Origin: Leptolyngbya sp. Heron Island J
GTDB lineage: Bacteria; Cyanobacteriota; Cyanobacteriia; Phormidesmidales; Phormidesmidaceae
Assembly: GCF_000482245.1 (NCBI RefSeq)
Contig: NZ_AWNH01000022.1
Location: 43,424-107,423, forward strand
DNA: 64,000 nucleotides
Direction of reading: 5' to 3'
The position numbers and the translations under genes were made by a program. The notes below the pieces were generated by a model. The model saw nothing but the letters and a program-made list of their open reading frames with translations, ran no database searches and had not been told where the DNA came from. Positions 17,894-27,072 of the stretch are shown in pieces (position 1 is the first letter of the stretch; every line of letters begins with the position of its first letter).

Positions 17894-19048
17894 TCAATCT
17901 TCTAAGATTCTTTGCCAGTTTAAGGTCGTGCCATCATCATGCCAGCGGAGTAAGTGCACCGTTTGTCTAGGGGCTAATCCTGGCAAACCGATGGCCTGAC
18001 GTGGCTGATCTGTAGCCAGAGCAATCGCCTCATCAATACTGCATACCCCCCATTTGACCAAATTCTTTGCACCGTCGAGCAAGGGGCGGGTTGTCCCCGA
18101 TAAGGTGCCATCAGGCAATCGCGCTGTCCCTTCAACCACCTCAATCTCCCGGTCATCCCACGGATAGATGCCGTCCGGTAATCCAAGGGGAGAGAGGGCA
18201 TCGCTCACCAAAAATAGGCCACCCTTATCTGTGGTCTCACGTCCTCGACCCGCTCGCAAAAGCAGATCGAGCATCATAGGGCAGACATGTTGCCCATCAG
18301 CAATCATCCCTGCAGACACATTGGGCTGGGTGAGCGCGGCCCCCAATAACCCCGGTTCACGATGGTGTAGACCTGGCATGGCGTTAAAAGCATGGGTCAC
18401 CATGGAGGCTCCCTGGTCAAAGGCTTGCTGAGCTTGGGCTGCCGTAGCGAGAGAATGGCCTAGGCTGACAATAATGTTGTGCGATCGCAACCACGGAATC
18501 ACCGCCGCTGCCGTGTCGATTTCGGGAGCTAAGGTCACAATCCTAATCACATCCAGATATTGTCCCAGTAGCGATCGCATGCGCTCTATCGAGAGCGGTT
18601 GCAGATGCTCCTGAGGATGGGCTCCGCGTTTAGCCGGATTGAGAAACGGGCCTTCTAAATGCGCCCCTAGAACCGTGGCATGGTCTGACTGAGAGTTAAA
18701 GTCTTGAGATTGATAGGCCTGAATTACAGCCAGGCTGCGCTGAGTTTGTTCAGGGTGAGCCGTCACCAGCGTTGGCGTAAACGCATCAATGCCCTGGCTC
18801 CATAAAAAACTGGCGGCTTTTTGCAGTTCCTGAGGCTCGGTTAAATCCGGAAATGCCAGCCCCAAAGCCCCGTTAATCTGCAAATCCACTCCACCCAGGG
18901 AAAGCCAATCTCCTTCTAAATCTATCGCTTGGACTGCATTAGCAGCGACCTTAGCCATCGGCAAAATAGACCGCAGCTGATGGCTCATCACCTCAAGACA
19001 GTAAAGTCCTGACAAGTGAGGTAACCGTGCATTAAGCAAAATTGACAT
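17894..19048 (-). CDS. nagA: N-acetylglucosamine-6-phosphate deacetylase
   Basis: A 384-residue amidohydrolase that converts GlcNAc-6-phosphate to glucosamine-6-phosphate in amino-sugar and cell-wall recycling. Visible family blocks are GVDLQINGALG near residue 55, LGAHLEGPFLNPAKRGAHP near 130 (metal-binding Glu), SLGHSLATAAQA near 200, VTHAFNAMPGLHHREPGLLG near 220 and LVSDALSPLGLPDG near 280, containing the catalytic Asp. The start is the ATG at 19048; the frame extends six bases upstream to a GTG. It is divergent from purE, with 103 bases between starts. No nagB or transporter is adjacent, which points to recycling rather than a catabolic operon. Confidence 0.94.
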   Translation of the reverse strand: MSILLNARLPHLSGLYCLEVMSHQLRSILPMAKVAANAVQAIDLEGDWLSLGGVDLQINGALGLAFPDLTEPQELQKAASFLWSQGIDAFTPTLVTAHPEQTQRSLAVIQAYQSQDFNSQSDHATVLGAHLEGPFLNPAKRGAHPQEHLQPLSIERMRSLLGQYLDVIRIVTLAPEIDTAAAVIPWLRSHNIIVSLGHSLATAAQAQQAFDQGASMVTHAFNAMPGLHHREPGLLGAALTQPNVSAGMIADGQHVCPMMLDLLLRAGRGRETTDKGGLFLVSDALSPLGLPDGIYPWDDREIEVVEGTARLPDGTLSGTTRPLLDGAKNLVKWGVCSIDEAIALATDQPRQAIGLPGLAPRQTVHLLRWHDDGTTLNWQRILED

Positions 19049-19151
19049 GGGCACTTGATGTCCAAATCTTTATACGAATCATGCCATAGGAACCCGGTAG
19101 GCTAACAAAAGACCCTGGTCAGGCCAGGCATACCATTCACGTATCCGTCCT

Positions 19152-19700
19152 ATGACTTCTCCCCTTGTCGGCATCATTATGGGCAGCGATTCTGATCTGC
19201 CCACCATGGAAGCAGCCATTGTTGTTTGTGAAGACTTTGGCATTCCACACGAAATCGCTATTGTGTCAGCCCATCGCACACCAGATCGGATGGTGAACTA
19301 TGCTCAAACGGCAGTCGAACGAGGCTTAAAAGTCATCATCGCTGGGGCCGGTGGAGCCGCTCATTTACCAGGCATGGTCGCCGCCCTCACGCCACTTCCG
19401 GTCATTGGTGTTCCCGTTAAAAGTCGCAGCATGCAGGGAATAGACTCGCTTTATTCAATTGTGCAAATGCCCGGTGGTATTCCGGTAGCAACGGTGGCTA
19501 TTGGCAATGCCAAAAATGCGGGTTTATTAGCAGCCCAGATCTTGGCGACTAGCGATCGCCAACTCTTAGAAAAAATTCAAACCTATCGCCAAAACCTCAA
19601 AAACAGTGTCCTAGACAAACAGCAGCGTCTTGACGAGCTTGGTCCTCATCCGTACTTAAAGACGATGTTTCCATCTCAAAACATTGAAGCATCTCACTAA
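19152..19700 (+). CDS. purE: N5-carboxyaminoimidazole ribonucleotide mutase
   Basis: PurE catalyses the rearrangement of N5-CAIR to CAIR in purine synthesis. The 182-residue sequence opens with [17 protein letters not shown], followed by SAHRTPDRM around residue 44, [14 protein letters not shown] around 65 and [14 protein letters not shown] around 85, all class I PurE motifs with the catalytic histidine in SAHR. Length is typical, with a short C-terminal extension. Start is ATG at 19152. It is divergent from nagA and not grouped with other purine genes. Confidence 0.97.
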   Translation: MTSPLVGIIMGSDSDLPTMEAAIVVCEDFGIPHEIAIVSAHRTPDRMVNYAQTAVERGLKVIIAGAGGAAHLPGMVAALTPLPVIGVPVKSRSMQGIDSLYSIVQMPGGIPVATVAIGNAKNAGLLAAQILATSDRQLLEKIQTYRQNLKNSVLDKQQRLDELGPHPYLKTMFPSQNIEASH

Positions 19701-20128
19701 CTATCAATAGCTTTGAGGCTCGGTACATTATTAATTTTTGAAAATAAGCAAAAATAAGCAGGGCTCAAACACCTAATATTCCATTCACACGTATCAAGTG
19801 TATTACTTGATACAGAATGACTTTGCTGAAATTGGTGGAATCTATCTAATAGATAGTGCAATGTACCAGCATGAATACATCTAGCAGGCTAGGTATGTTC
19901 GTGCGTGACGTGATGGAAAAGCTACTGTCGGCAAAAATCTTGATTAATCGCTAATTTTGATTTTTCCCAATGTTTGGCACTGCCATATCACGGTCTCAGA
20001 GCCACCGTCGGTCATTGAGTATCTTGAACTGTCAAGGTCCCCTCACACACGGACTTCACTGTCTAGGGTTGGAGCCTTTGATAGTGAGTTTTAGTTGATT
20101 GGATTGTGTTGTAGGAACGTCTGTTGAG
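19701..20128. other. Gene-free region between purE and amt
   Basis: Four hundred bases without a convincing reading frame. It holds the NtcA-type palindrome at 19800-19813 and is taken to be the promoter and long leader of amt. No clear T-tailed hairpin for purE was found. Confidence 0.6.
19791..19813 (+). promoter_or_regulatory. NtcA binding site upstream of amt
   Basis: Bases 19800-19813 read GTA-TTACTTGA-TAC, a perfect GTA-N8-TAC NtcA consensus. It lies inside a wider inverted repeat, GTATCAAG (19791-19798) against CTTGATAC (19806-19813). Twenty-two bases downstream is TGGAAT, a one-base deviation from the TAN3T -10 box expected at that spacing in NtcA-activated promoters. Ammonium transporter genes are classic NtcA targets, so activation under nitrogen limitation is the expected logic. 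The site lies about 315 bases before the start codon. Confidence 0.7.
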
Positions 20129-21589
20129 ATGTCTAGTCTAAATTTGAGCCGCAAGGCGAGACGACGTAAATCGTCTGTCTGGGATTCTTATGCACCGCCA
20201 TTTGATCAAATGGCGAAGCGCTTTTTCGGTAGAAGCTTTTCTTGGGCTTGGCTAGCTTGTATTCCCCTGGCACTGGTTATCGTTGCCACCTGGGATACAG
20301 CAGCTCATGCTCAGGAAGATGCCATTACTGCTGAGAATGTTCAGTTTGTTTTAGATAACATCTGGGTGCTGATCGCAGCTATCCTGGTGATTTTTATGAA
20401 CGCTGGTTTCGGCATGTTGGAAACCGGATTCTGTCGCCAGAAGAACGCTGTTAATATCCTTTCCAAAAACTTAATCGTATTTGCCCTGGCTACACTTTCC
20501 TTCTGGGCAATCGGATTTGGCCTCATGTTCAACGAAGCCAATCCTGTTTTTGGTATGGGGAACTTCTTCTTATCTGGCTTGTCTGCTGACGAGCCCTATG
20601 CGGGTAACTTAACTGCCCCGGTGTTCTTCTTATTCCAGGCGGCATTTGCTGGTACTGCAGCAACTATTGTGTCTGGTGCAGTAGCCGAGCGTATCAAGTT
20701 TATTGACTTTATCCTGTTCAGCATCTTGCTAACAGCGATTTCTTATCCAATCACTGGTCACTGGGTCTGGTCTGGTAACGGTTGGTTAGGTGCTCTACCA
20801 ACAGGCGGATTTTCTGACTTTGCTGGCTCCACTGTTGTTCACTCCGTTGGTGGTTGGGCAGCTCTATGTGGTGCTGCTATTTTGGGGCCTCGGATCGGCA
20901 AGTACCAGGATGGTCAAATTAATGCAATCCCTGGCCACAACATGAGTATTGCTACTTTGGGTTGTCTAATCCTTTGGATTGGCTGGTTTGGCTTTAACCC
21001 CGGTTCTCAGCTAGCTGCAGATGGAGCCGTTCCTTACATTGCTGTGACTACTAACTTGGCTGCTGCTGCGGGTGGTGTAGCCGCAACTGTAACAGCTTGG
21101 ATCATGAGCGGTAAGCCCGACCTATCCATGATTATTAATGGCATCTTAGCCGGTCTAGTGGGCATTACAGCTGGTTGTGCTGGTGCTAGCTTCTTCGGCG
21201 CAGTTATCATTGGCCTGATAGCAGGTGTGATAGTGGTCTTCTCAGTGGGCTTCTTTGATAGCATCAAAATCGATGACCCGGTTGGCGCCATCTCCGTACA
21301 CCTTGTATGTGGTATCTGGGGAACCCTTGCTGTTGGGTTGTTTGATACTACTGCTGGTCTGTTCTACGGTGGCGGTATCCAACAGCTGATTTCTCAGGTG
21401 ATTGGTATTGTTGCAATTGGCTTGTTTACCGTTGTATTCAGTTCTGTCGTTTGGACTATTCTGAAGTCTGCTTTTGGCCTACGTGTATCTGCCGAGGAAG
21501 AGCTCAAGGGTTTGGATATTGGTGAGCACGGTATGGAAGCTTACAGTGGTTTCCTTAAGGACACTAGCGATATGGGTGGTGTTGCTTAG
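20129..21589 (+). CDS. amt: Ammonium transporter (Amt family)
   Basis: A 486-residue Amt/MEP channel with an N-terminal signal-like segment ending AAHAQ (about residue 57) and 11 following membrane helices. Signature parts are [51 protein letters not shown] (conserved pore His) and [22 protein letters not shown] in pieces, and the second pore His in [17 protein letters not shown]. The frame opens at a TTG at 20099; the ATG at 20129 is preferred. The preceding NtcA box implies nitrogen control. No PII gene adjoins it. A strong hairpin ends the transcript at 21654-21692. Confidence 0.96.
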   Translation: MSSLNLSRKARRRKSSVWDSYAPPFDQMAKRFFGRSFSWAWLACIPLALVIVATWDTAAHAQEDAITAENVQFVLDNIWVLIAAILVIFMNAGFGMLETGFCRQKNAVNILSKNLIVFALATLSFWAIGFGLMFNEANPVFGMGNFFLSGLSADEPYAGNLTAPVFFLFQAAFAGTAATIVSGAVAERIKFIDFILFSILLTAISYPITGHWVWSGNGWLGALPTGGFSDFAGSTVVHSVGGWAALCGAAILGPRIGKYQDGQINAIPGHNMSIATLGCLILWIGWFGFNPGSQLAADGAVPYIAVTTNLAAAAGGVAATVTAWIMSGKPDLSMIINGILAGLVGITAGCAGASFFGAVIIGLIAGVIVVFSVGFFDSIKIDDPVGAISVHLVCGIWGTLAVGLFDTTAGLFYGGGIQQLISQVIGIVAIGLFTVVFSSVVWTILKSAFGLRVSAEEELKGLDIGEHGMEAYSGFLKDTSDMGGVA

Positions 21590-21653
21590 CGCCTCCTTAA
21601 GTCGGATCGGATCTTTGAGAATGCTTTAGCATTACGATAGAATCTATGTTTTC

Positions 21654-21692
21654 AGGGTGAATAGCTTCTGATTGGAGGCTATTCACCCTTTG
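21654..21692 (+). terminator. Hairpin terminator after amt
   Basis: A 12-base-pair perfect stem (AGGGTGAATAGC pairing with GCTATTCACCCT) with a 12-base loop, followed by TTG TTA. It lies 65 bases after the amt stop. The rest of the gap to the histidine kinase (21693-21991) shows no gene and presumably holds the kinase promoter. Confidence 0.75.
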
Positions 21693-21991
21693 TTATGGGG
21701 GGATCAGTACCTTTCAGACCGCATAGGACGGCTCGCAATATCTTGTTAGGCATTGACTCGGCCTGTCCTACTTTCCCCTAAGCTTAGTTACAATTCCGTT
21801 GCAGCCTGGATAGGCGCTGATAAGGTTGGTGCAGTTGGGCGTGTTTCTATAGCGATAGCCCAATTGGTTAGGATGCAAGTGCTCGGTATAAATGCTTAGG
21901 TCATCTAGGCTTGGTGATCTGGCCAATTGAGCAGGCGCGTGTCTAATTTATTAGGTCATCAGCTATGGCATCAATCACATCGTAGAAGTGA

Positions 21992-24010
21992 ATGGGCAAT
22001 CCGGCTTCGGTTTTAGACGAGTTGCTTGCGGCCTTACCAAGCTTAAGGCCACAAATGTATTTCAAGACATCGCTGACGGCCCTCTCTCATGCGATGGAAG
22101 ATCAGGTATTGGCCGGAGATGATTCTCCCTTAATGATTGCTAGCTTTCAGCAAGAACGTTTCTACCGTCAAGAAGCACATCGCTATTTGCGGTTAGCTGA
22201 AATCACGCCTCAAATCTATGTCATGGCAGCGGCTGATACTAAGTTTGCCGATGTTGGGGGAACAGCTAGACATGAAACCATTGCGTTTGATCCAGAGGAT
22301 GCCTTAGTTAATGAATGGCATCTAGTAGTGTTAGGCAAACAATACACAGCCTGTCTGATTTGCCGCGAGCATGATCAAGGGTCGCTAAAGCCAAAGGAGA
22401 TCGGTGGAGCATCTGCGCTGGATCAAAGTCGTCGCTTTGAGGGGATTTGGACTTTAAACAGGCATGTGTGCGAGCAGGCTGCTTATAGTCTGCTGCAGCG
22501 CATTGCCAGCTACCGTCCTGATTTGTCCGGCAAAATTGCGCAGGCTCAGACAGAATTTATCCCCAGTGAGCTTTTAGCCGGGAACTCTTATGGTGAGGAA
22601 ATTACTGAATCTTATCCCTTTGCTCAACGGTTGGTTACCTATGTGCAAGCTAGCCAGTATAAGTTGCTGAAAGCGTATAGAGCCCTAGCGGCGAAGGAAA
22701 ATCGAGAACGTTTAATTAATTCGATTACCGCGGCAATTCGTCAGTCATTAAATCCAACGGAAGTGTTTGCGATCGCAACCCATGAGTTAGGGCAAGAAAT
22801 CTCTACCTGCAGATGCATCATTTATCGCAGCGATGATACCTCTAGCGTTGAAATCCACCACGAATTCCGACAACCAAATGTCACCTCCCTTAAGGGTGAA
22901 AGGTGGCCTATCTTAGAAAACCCTCTGTACCAAACCGTCAACCATCAACGAGAATCCCTAACATACCTACGAAATACAGCCACAAATTCAGCAGACGAGC
23001 AGATTGCTGATATCTCGACCATCGAAACATTATTCAACCAGTGGAATATTAGTGGTTGCCTACTCGTTCCACTCATCTACAAAAAACGACTACTAGGTAT
23101 TATCGAGCTACATCAATGTGTCACTACCCCACACCCCTGGAGTAAGTACGACATTAGCCTAGTAGAAGCCGTAGCAGCTCAGCTCAGCGTAGCTGTCATT
23201 CAAGCTGAAGCCTACGCTAATCTGGAAAGCCTCAATCAACAGTTAGCCGCCCTTGATCGCACACGCAGCAATCTAATCGCCATTACCGGTCACGAATTAC
23301 GTACACCCCTATCAACCATTCGAGTCTGTCTAGAAAGCCTCTTTACAGAGCCAGATATGCCTGCGGAAATGCAACAAGCCATGCTGCAAACAGCAATCGA
23401 TGACTCAGAACGGATGCAGCGACTTGTTCAAGATTTCCTCACCCTTTCACGTCTAGAAAGCGGTCGCATTGAATGGAATCTAGAATCCCTCTCCCTTGAA
23501 GAATGTGTTGCCCTGGCCCTTAGCAGCCGCCGAGCTAACGCCCACTGTTCTACCATCACTGTTGATTTACCTGAGGCCTTACCCCTAATTCGAGGAGATG
23601 GCGAATGGATTGTTGAGGTGCTCACTAAACTACTCGACAATGCCTGTAAATTTACAACCTCTGATGGCAAAATCTCTATCCAAGCAACTATTAAAGACGA
23701 AGCCTTTCTGGAAGTCTCAGTTAACGACAGTGGCCGAGGCATTGAACCCGAGCGGCTAGAAACTGTGTTTGAGCGGTTTTACCAAGAAGAAGGAGCACTC
23801 CGCCGTTCAGTTGGCGGCACTGGACTGGGTCTAGCGATTTGTCGACAAATTGTAGAAGCCCAGGGCGGCAAAATTTGGGCTACTTCCGTTGGCAAAGATC
23901 AAGGCACCCAAATTCATTTCACGTTACCAATCGCTGCCCAACCAATAAACCCAAAATCCCACAAACAGTCGAAAATCAGGTCATCTCGGCAAAAAAAAAT
24001 CTCCGTCTAG
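21992..24010 (+). CDS. DICT-GAF sensor histidine kinase
   Basis: A soluble 672-residue kinase. Residues 1-160 match the DICT sensory domain found in cyanobacterial signalling proteins. A GAF domain spans about 240-400. The dimerisation domain carries the phospho-acceptor His434 in TGHELRTPLS. The ATPase domain shows the N box (LLDNACKF), G1 (DSGRGIE), F box (FERFYQEEG) and G2 (GGTGLGLAI). There is no membrane helix, so the signal is cytoplasmic. No response regulator is adjacent: the neighbours are amt upstream and an AMIN-domain gene facing it, so it is an orphan kinase. The C-terminus is Lys/Ser-rich. Confidence 0.92.
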   Translation: MGNPASVLDELLAALPSLRPQMYFKTSLTALSHAMEDQVLAGDDSPLMIASFQQERFYRQEAHRYLRLAEITPQIYVMAAADTKFADVGGTARHETIAFDPEDALVNEWHLVVLGKQYTACLICREHDQGSLKPKEIGGASALDQSRRFEGIWTLNRHVCEQAAYSLLQRIASYRPDLSGKIAQAQTEFIPSELLAGNSYGEEITESYPFAQRLVTYVQASQYKLLKAYRALAAKENRERLINSITAAIRQSLNPTEVFAIATHELGQEISTCRCIIYRSDDTSSVEIHHEFRQPNVTSLKGERWPILENPLYQTVNHQRESLTYLRNTATNSADEQIADISTIETLFNQWNISGCLLVPLIYKKRLLGIIELHQCVTTPHPWSKYDISLVEAVAAQLSVAVIQAEAYANLESLNQQLAALDRTRSNLIAITGHELRTPLSTIRVCLESLFTEPDMPAEMQQAMLQTAIDDSERMQRLVQDFLTLSRLESGRIEWNLESLSLEECVALALSSRRANAHCSTITVDLPEALPLIRGDGEWIVEVLTKLLDNACKFTTSDGKISIQATIKDEAFLEVSVNDSGRGIEPERLETVFERFYQEEGALRRSVGGTGLGLAICRQIVEAQGGKIWATSVGKDQGTQIHFTLPIAAQPINPKSHKQSKIRSSRQKKISV

Positions 24011-24033
24011 TCCGCTACCCAGCCTAAAGGACT

Positions 24034-25233
24034 TTACAGATCTTCTGGCAGAGGTTGGCCAAACGGCAGTGGCGTGGGTGGTGCTGTTTGCACAATTGTA
24101 CGTGCAGCCGCAGGTTGTTGAATAGTTTGCAGCGCAGCATCTCCACGTGCAGGTTGCAGATTATCTGACTGAGGCGATGACGACTCAATCGGAGCCAACG
24201 CTGTCTCTGTTGGCCCGACAGGCGTAACTACTTCAGCCGTTGAAGAATCGATTACTGCTGGTTCTTCCTCAGGCTGCTCGATCACAGGAACAACATCCTC
24301 AGGTCCTGTAGCAGTGCTCCCAACATTGGTAGAGACTGCAACCGGAGCGTCCTCACTAGCATGATTGCCTACTTCTGGCGCTGTAGGCTGCGATGACTCT
24401 ACACTCAATGGCTCAACTGCCACGGAAACACCAGGCTGGGCATTATCAACGCCAATTTCTAGATTAGGTAAGGTCTCTTGACGTGATGCTTCTACCTCTT
24501 CACGCATGGTTGCTGTCAACGCATCGTCTGCACCTGTCTCTTCCAGTTCCGGAACGGTCATCGGTGGCAAATCTGGAACATCAGCCGCCGTGGATCCTGG
24601 GAGATCAGTTTCAGACAAGTCTTCTAGAGGCGGAACACTGACCAAACTGGTTGAAGACTCAGCTTCATAGGGATCAACTGGCAACACTGCGGAGGAGGAT
24701 GGCTGTTCAGTTAGCTCCAAATTTACAGCTGACAGACTAGGATCTGTACTAGAACTAGTATCTGCCTCAGAACTGCGTGACGGTGCAGTAGTGTTAACCG
24801 TTGCAGTCACAGCCGTATCATTCTCAGCCAGCAGCGGTCGAAAACGCCAATGCCGTTGACCATCACCGCCCTCATCAAATTGAATATCCGCCTGGGCAGG
24901 CGATAAAACAATATCAGAGGCCAGTTCAATGACCACCCTCACATTCTCCGGAGTGTGCTGTGATACACGAATAGATCTCACCGTACCGTCATAAATTTGC
25001 TCTGGATCGACATCCCCAATAGCTGTGTCAGGGATATCGAGTACCAGGCGTGGAGGTTCTGCAAGGAGAAAAAACGCTGGAAAAACCTGATCTGAAAGCG
25101 AGAACGTTAGCTCACTACTACTCGTATCAAATGCCCAATCCTGAAGTTCTTCTGCCAAGGCCGGTGCAACGGATAGAGCCAGGACCGATAAACTGCCCCC
25201 CAATACCTGGTAAAAACGACGTTTGAACCCCAT
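24034..25233 (-). CDS. AMIN domain exported protein with low-complexity C-terminus
   Basis: A 399-residue protein with a signal peptide (positively charged start, hydrophobic core, cleavage after APALA near residue 27). An AMIN domain covers about 30-125 (ELTFSLS, PRLVLDIPDT, VRSIRVSQHTPENVRVVIEL). AMIN domains bind the cell envelope in amidases and pilus secretins. The remaining 270 residues are Pro/Glu/Val/Ser/Thr-rich with no recognisable catalytic domain, so this looks like a periplasmic adaptor. The frame begins at a GTG at 25263; the ATG at 25233 follows AGGTTAGG and starts the canonical signal peptide. It converges on the histidine kinase gene with 23 bases between stops. Confidence 0.82.
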   Translation of the reverse strand: MGFKRRFYQVLGGSLSVLALSVAPALAEELQDWAFDTSSSELTFSLSDQVFPAFFLLAEPPRLVLDIPDTAIGDVDPEQIYDGTVRSIRVSQHTPENVRVVIELASDIVLSPAQADIQFDEGGDGQRHWRFRPLLAENDTAVTATVNTTAPSRSSEADTSSSTDPSLSAVNLELTEQPSSSAVLPVDPYEAESSTSLVSVPPLEDLSETDLPGSTAADVPDLPPMTVPELEETGADDALTATMREEVEASRQETLPNLEIGVDNAQPGVSVAVEPLSVESSQPTAPEVGNHASEDAPVAVSTNVGSTATGPEDVVPVIEQPEEEPAVIDSSTAEVVTPVGPTETALAPIESSSPQSDNLQPARGDAALQTIQQPAAARTIVQTAPPTPLPFGQPLPEDL

Positions 25234-25412
25234 AAGCCTAACCTGCAGAATACTAACAGACACGATTAAAGGTAAAAGGATACGTCACTTTATCAAACAT
25301 GACCCATATTTTTGATAAAAATTCCCCACGTCTTTCAGATTTGTCAGCCATGATAGGTGCAGTGAGAAAACTATTCACTCTCTGACCTTATATTTAAGGA
25401 AACATAGCGTCT

Positions 25413-25508
25413 ATGGAAATGCATGAATTGCTAACGCTCATTTTGCTGCTGAGTCCCGGACTATTATTGTCTGCCCTTGTCATGTCAGCGATGGCTTTTG
25501 GTGGTTAG
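25413..25508 (+). CDS. Possible 31-residue single-helix membrane peptide
   Basis: A short frame starting at ATG 25413 (a second ATG lies at 25419) and ending with TAG at 25506-25508. After a short polar start (MEMHEL) it is almost wholly hydrophobic, with a Leu-rich helix of about 22 residues and the ending AFGG. AAGGA lies 12 bases before the start. The size and character are like the small subunits of thylakoid complexes (Psb, Pet, Ndh types), but I do not recognise which, if any. It sits between two unrelated genes with a plausible promoter-sized gap upstream. Homologue conservation has not been tested. Confidence 0.45.
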   Translation: MEMHELLTLILLLSPGLLLSALVMSAMAFGG

Positions 25509-25593
25509 CTAGCGATCGCCCATAGTGGCGATAAGCGATGCAAAAGCGTGGTTGAATAAGCAACCAAGGACGTACGTTGTTGAGGTATTTGCC

Positions 25594-26178
25594 ATGGTCA
25601 TGGTTGAGTCTACAATGCTGGCATTAGGCACCAAAGCTCCAGCATTCTCGCTAATTAGTGTCATGTCAGGTGCCACCGTTACTCTCGACACTTTCGCGGA
25701 TAGTAAAGCACTGCTAGTGATGTTTATCTGCGTCCACTGCCCATTCGTAAAGCATGTGGAACAGGAGTTAGCCAAAATTGGTCAAGACTATAGCAATACG
25801 GGCTTAGGGATTATCGCTATTAGCTCCAACAGCATTGAAACTCATCCTCAGGATGCACCCGAGCATATGAAAGCTCAGGCCCAGGAACAGGGCTTCAGTT
25901 TTCCTTATTGCTACGATGCAACTCAGGCAGTAGCTAAAACTTATACAGCTGCCTGTACTCCTGATTTTTTCCTCTTTGATGCCTCACTCAAACTTGTTTA
26001 TCGAGGCCAGCTCGATGATAGTCGTCCAAGTAACGGTAAGCCCGTCACAGGCAAGGATTTGCGACAAGCTCTGAATCAGGTGTTAGCTGGCAAAAGTCTT
26101 TCCGCAGAACAAATGCCAAGCATCGGCTGCAATATCAAATGGGCTCCCGGCCAGGCTCCTGCTTACTTTGGAGCTTAG
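25594..26178 (+). CDS. Thioredoxin-fold redoxin (AhpC/TSA-like)
   Basis: A 194-residue peroxiredoxin/thioredoxin-like protein. LALGTKAPAFSLI begins the domain; the redox centre FICVHCPFVKH at about residue 50 has a CxxC pair; GIIAISSNSIETHPQD and ACTPDFFLFDASLKLVYRGQLDD are the later blocks of the redoxin fold. Cyanobacteria carry several of these soluble proteins as candidate thiol peroxidases or reductases; the substrate is unknown. The frame opens at a GTG at 25525, but the ATG at 25594 has GAGG eight bases upstream and starts where homologues start. It converges on dnaJ with two bases between stops. Confidence 0.9.
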   Translation: MVMVESTMLALGTKAPAFSLISVMSGATVTLDTFADSKALLVMFICVHCPFVKHVEQELAKIGQDYSNTGLGIIAISSNSIETHPQDAPEHMKAQAQEQGFSFPYCYDATQAVAKTYTAACTPDFFLFDASLKLVYRGQLDDSRPSNGKPVTGKDLRQALNQVLAGKSLSAEQMPSIGCNIKWAPGQAPAYFGA

Positions 26179-26180
26179 GT

Positions 26181-27056
26181 TTAATAATGAGCCCTAGGAT
26201 TAAAGGCCTCAATAGCTCGTAGTTTTTCATAAAGCTCAGCTTCTTGCTCACTGAGTATCTTAGGAATAGCGACCTCGATCTCAACAATTTGATCGCCGCG
26301 TTCTTCTAGAGTGCGGCCATAGCCTTTGCCAGCTAATCGTAACTTGCGACCTGACTGAATACCCGCTGGAATCGTCATCTGCACTGGACCGTCCAGGGTA
26401 GGCACTGTTACCTGGCCACCTAACACCGCTTCACTGGGTGTAAGTGGCAAGCAACACACCACATCTCGACCTTGAACGCTTAGAAAGGAATGGGGCTCTA
26501 CCACAATATTCAGATAGAGATCACCACCGTTAATTCCTTGCCCTCTTAAACGAATACGCTGCCCCGTAAGCATGCCCGGCGGCATATCCACTTCTAAGGC
26601 TCGACCATCCTCCAGACGTACACGCTCTGCACCACCGTGAAAGGCGCGTTCCAGAGGCACTTGCAAAGAGGCCTCAGCATCACGACGCTGGGCATTGCTT
26701 GTTTTCCGATCTTTTTTGGGAGTTTTTTTAGTCTGAGTAGACGGTCTAGCAGTTTCTTGGCGATTTAGCAGCTGATCAACAAAGTGATTAAAGTCTTCTA
26801 GATCACGATAGTCAGCCTCAGACTTTTGCCGTAACCAATAACGACGATAGTCATCATACTGAGCCTTACGCTCAGGATCAGAAAGTATCTCGTAGGCTTC
26901 ACCTAAGGACTTAAATCGTTCTTCAGCCTCTTGATCACCCGGATTGAGATCGGGGTGAAACTGGCGAGCAAGACGACGATAGGCTTGTTTGATTGCTTGC
27001 GAATCGGCACTCTCAACAATGCCGAGAATCTCATAGTAATCTCGAAAATTTTGCAT
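26181..27056 (-). CDS. dnaJ: DnaJ/CbpA-type co-chaperone (DnaJ3-like)
   Basis: A 291-residue J-domain protein. The J domain fills residues 1-70 with the HPD motif in ARQFHPDLNPGD. There is no zinc-finger region; a C-terminal substrate-binding domain follows (VPLERAFHGGAERVRLEDGR, DLYLNIVVEPHSFLSVQGRDV). This is the type II layout of the cyanobacterial DnaJ3 encoded beside dnaK3. It lies 16 bases downstream of dnaK, surely in one transcript. The frame extends 74 codons upstream inside dnaK, but the ATG at 27056 gives the canonical J-domain start. It would stimulate the ATPase of the neighbouring DnaK. Confidence 0.93.
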   Translation of the reverse strand: MQNFRDYYEILGIVESADSQAIKQAYRRLARQFHPDLNPGDQEAEERFKSLGEAYEILSDPERKAQYDDYRRYWLRQKSEADYRDLEDFNHFVDQLLNRQETARPSTQTKKTPKKDRKTSNAQRRDAEASLQVPLERAFHGGAERVRLEDGRALEVDMPPGMLTGQRIRLRGQGINGGDLYLNIVVEPHSFLSVQGRDVVCCLPLTPSEAVLGGQVTVPTLDGPVQMTIPAGIQSGRKLRLAGKGYGRTLEERGDQIVEIEVAIPKILSEQEAELYEKLRAIEAFNPRAHY

Positions 27057-27072
27057 AGTGGGACAGACCGGC

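Noticed and set aside
19863..19878. Second GTA...TAC pair near the amt NtcA box
   Set aside because: Spacing is ten bases, not eight, so it does not fit the NtcA consensus.
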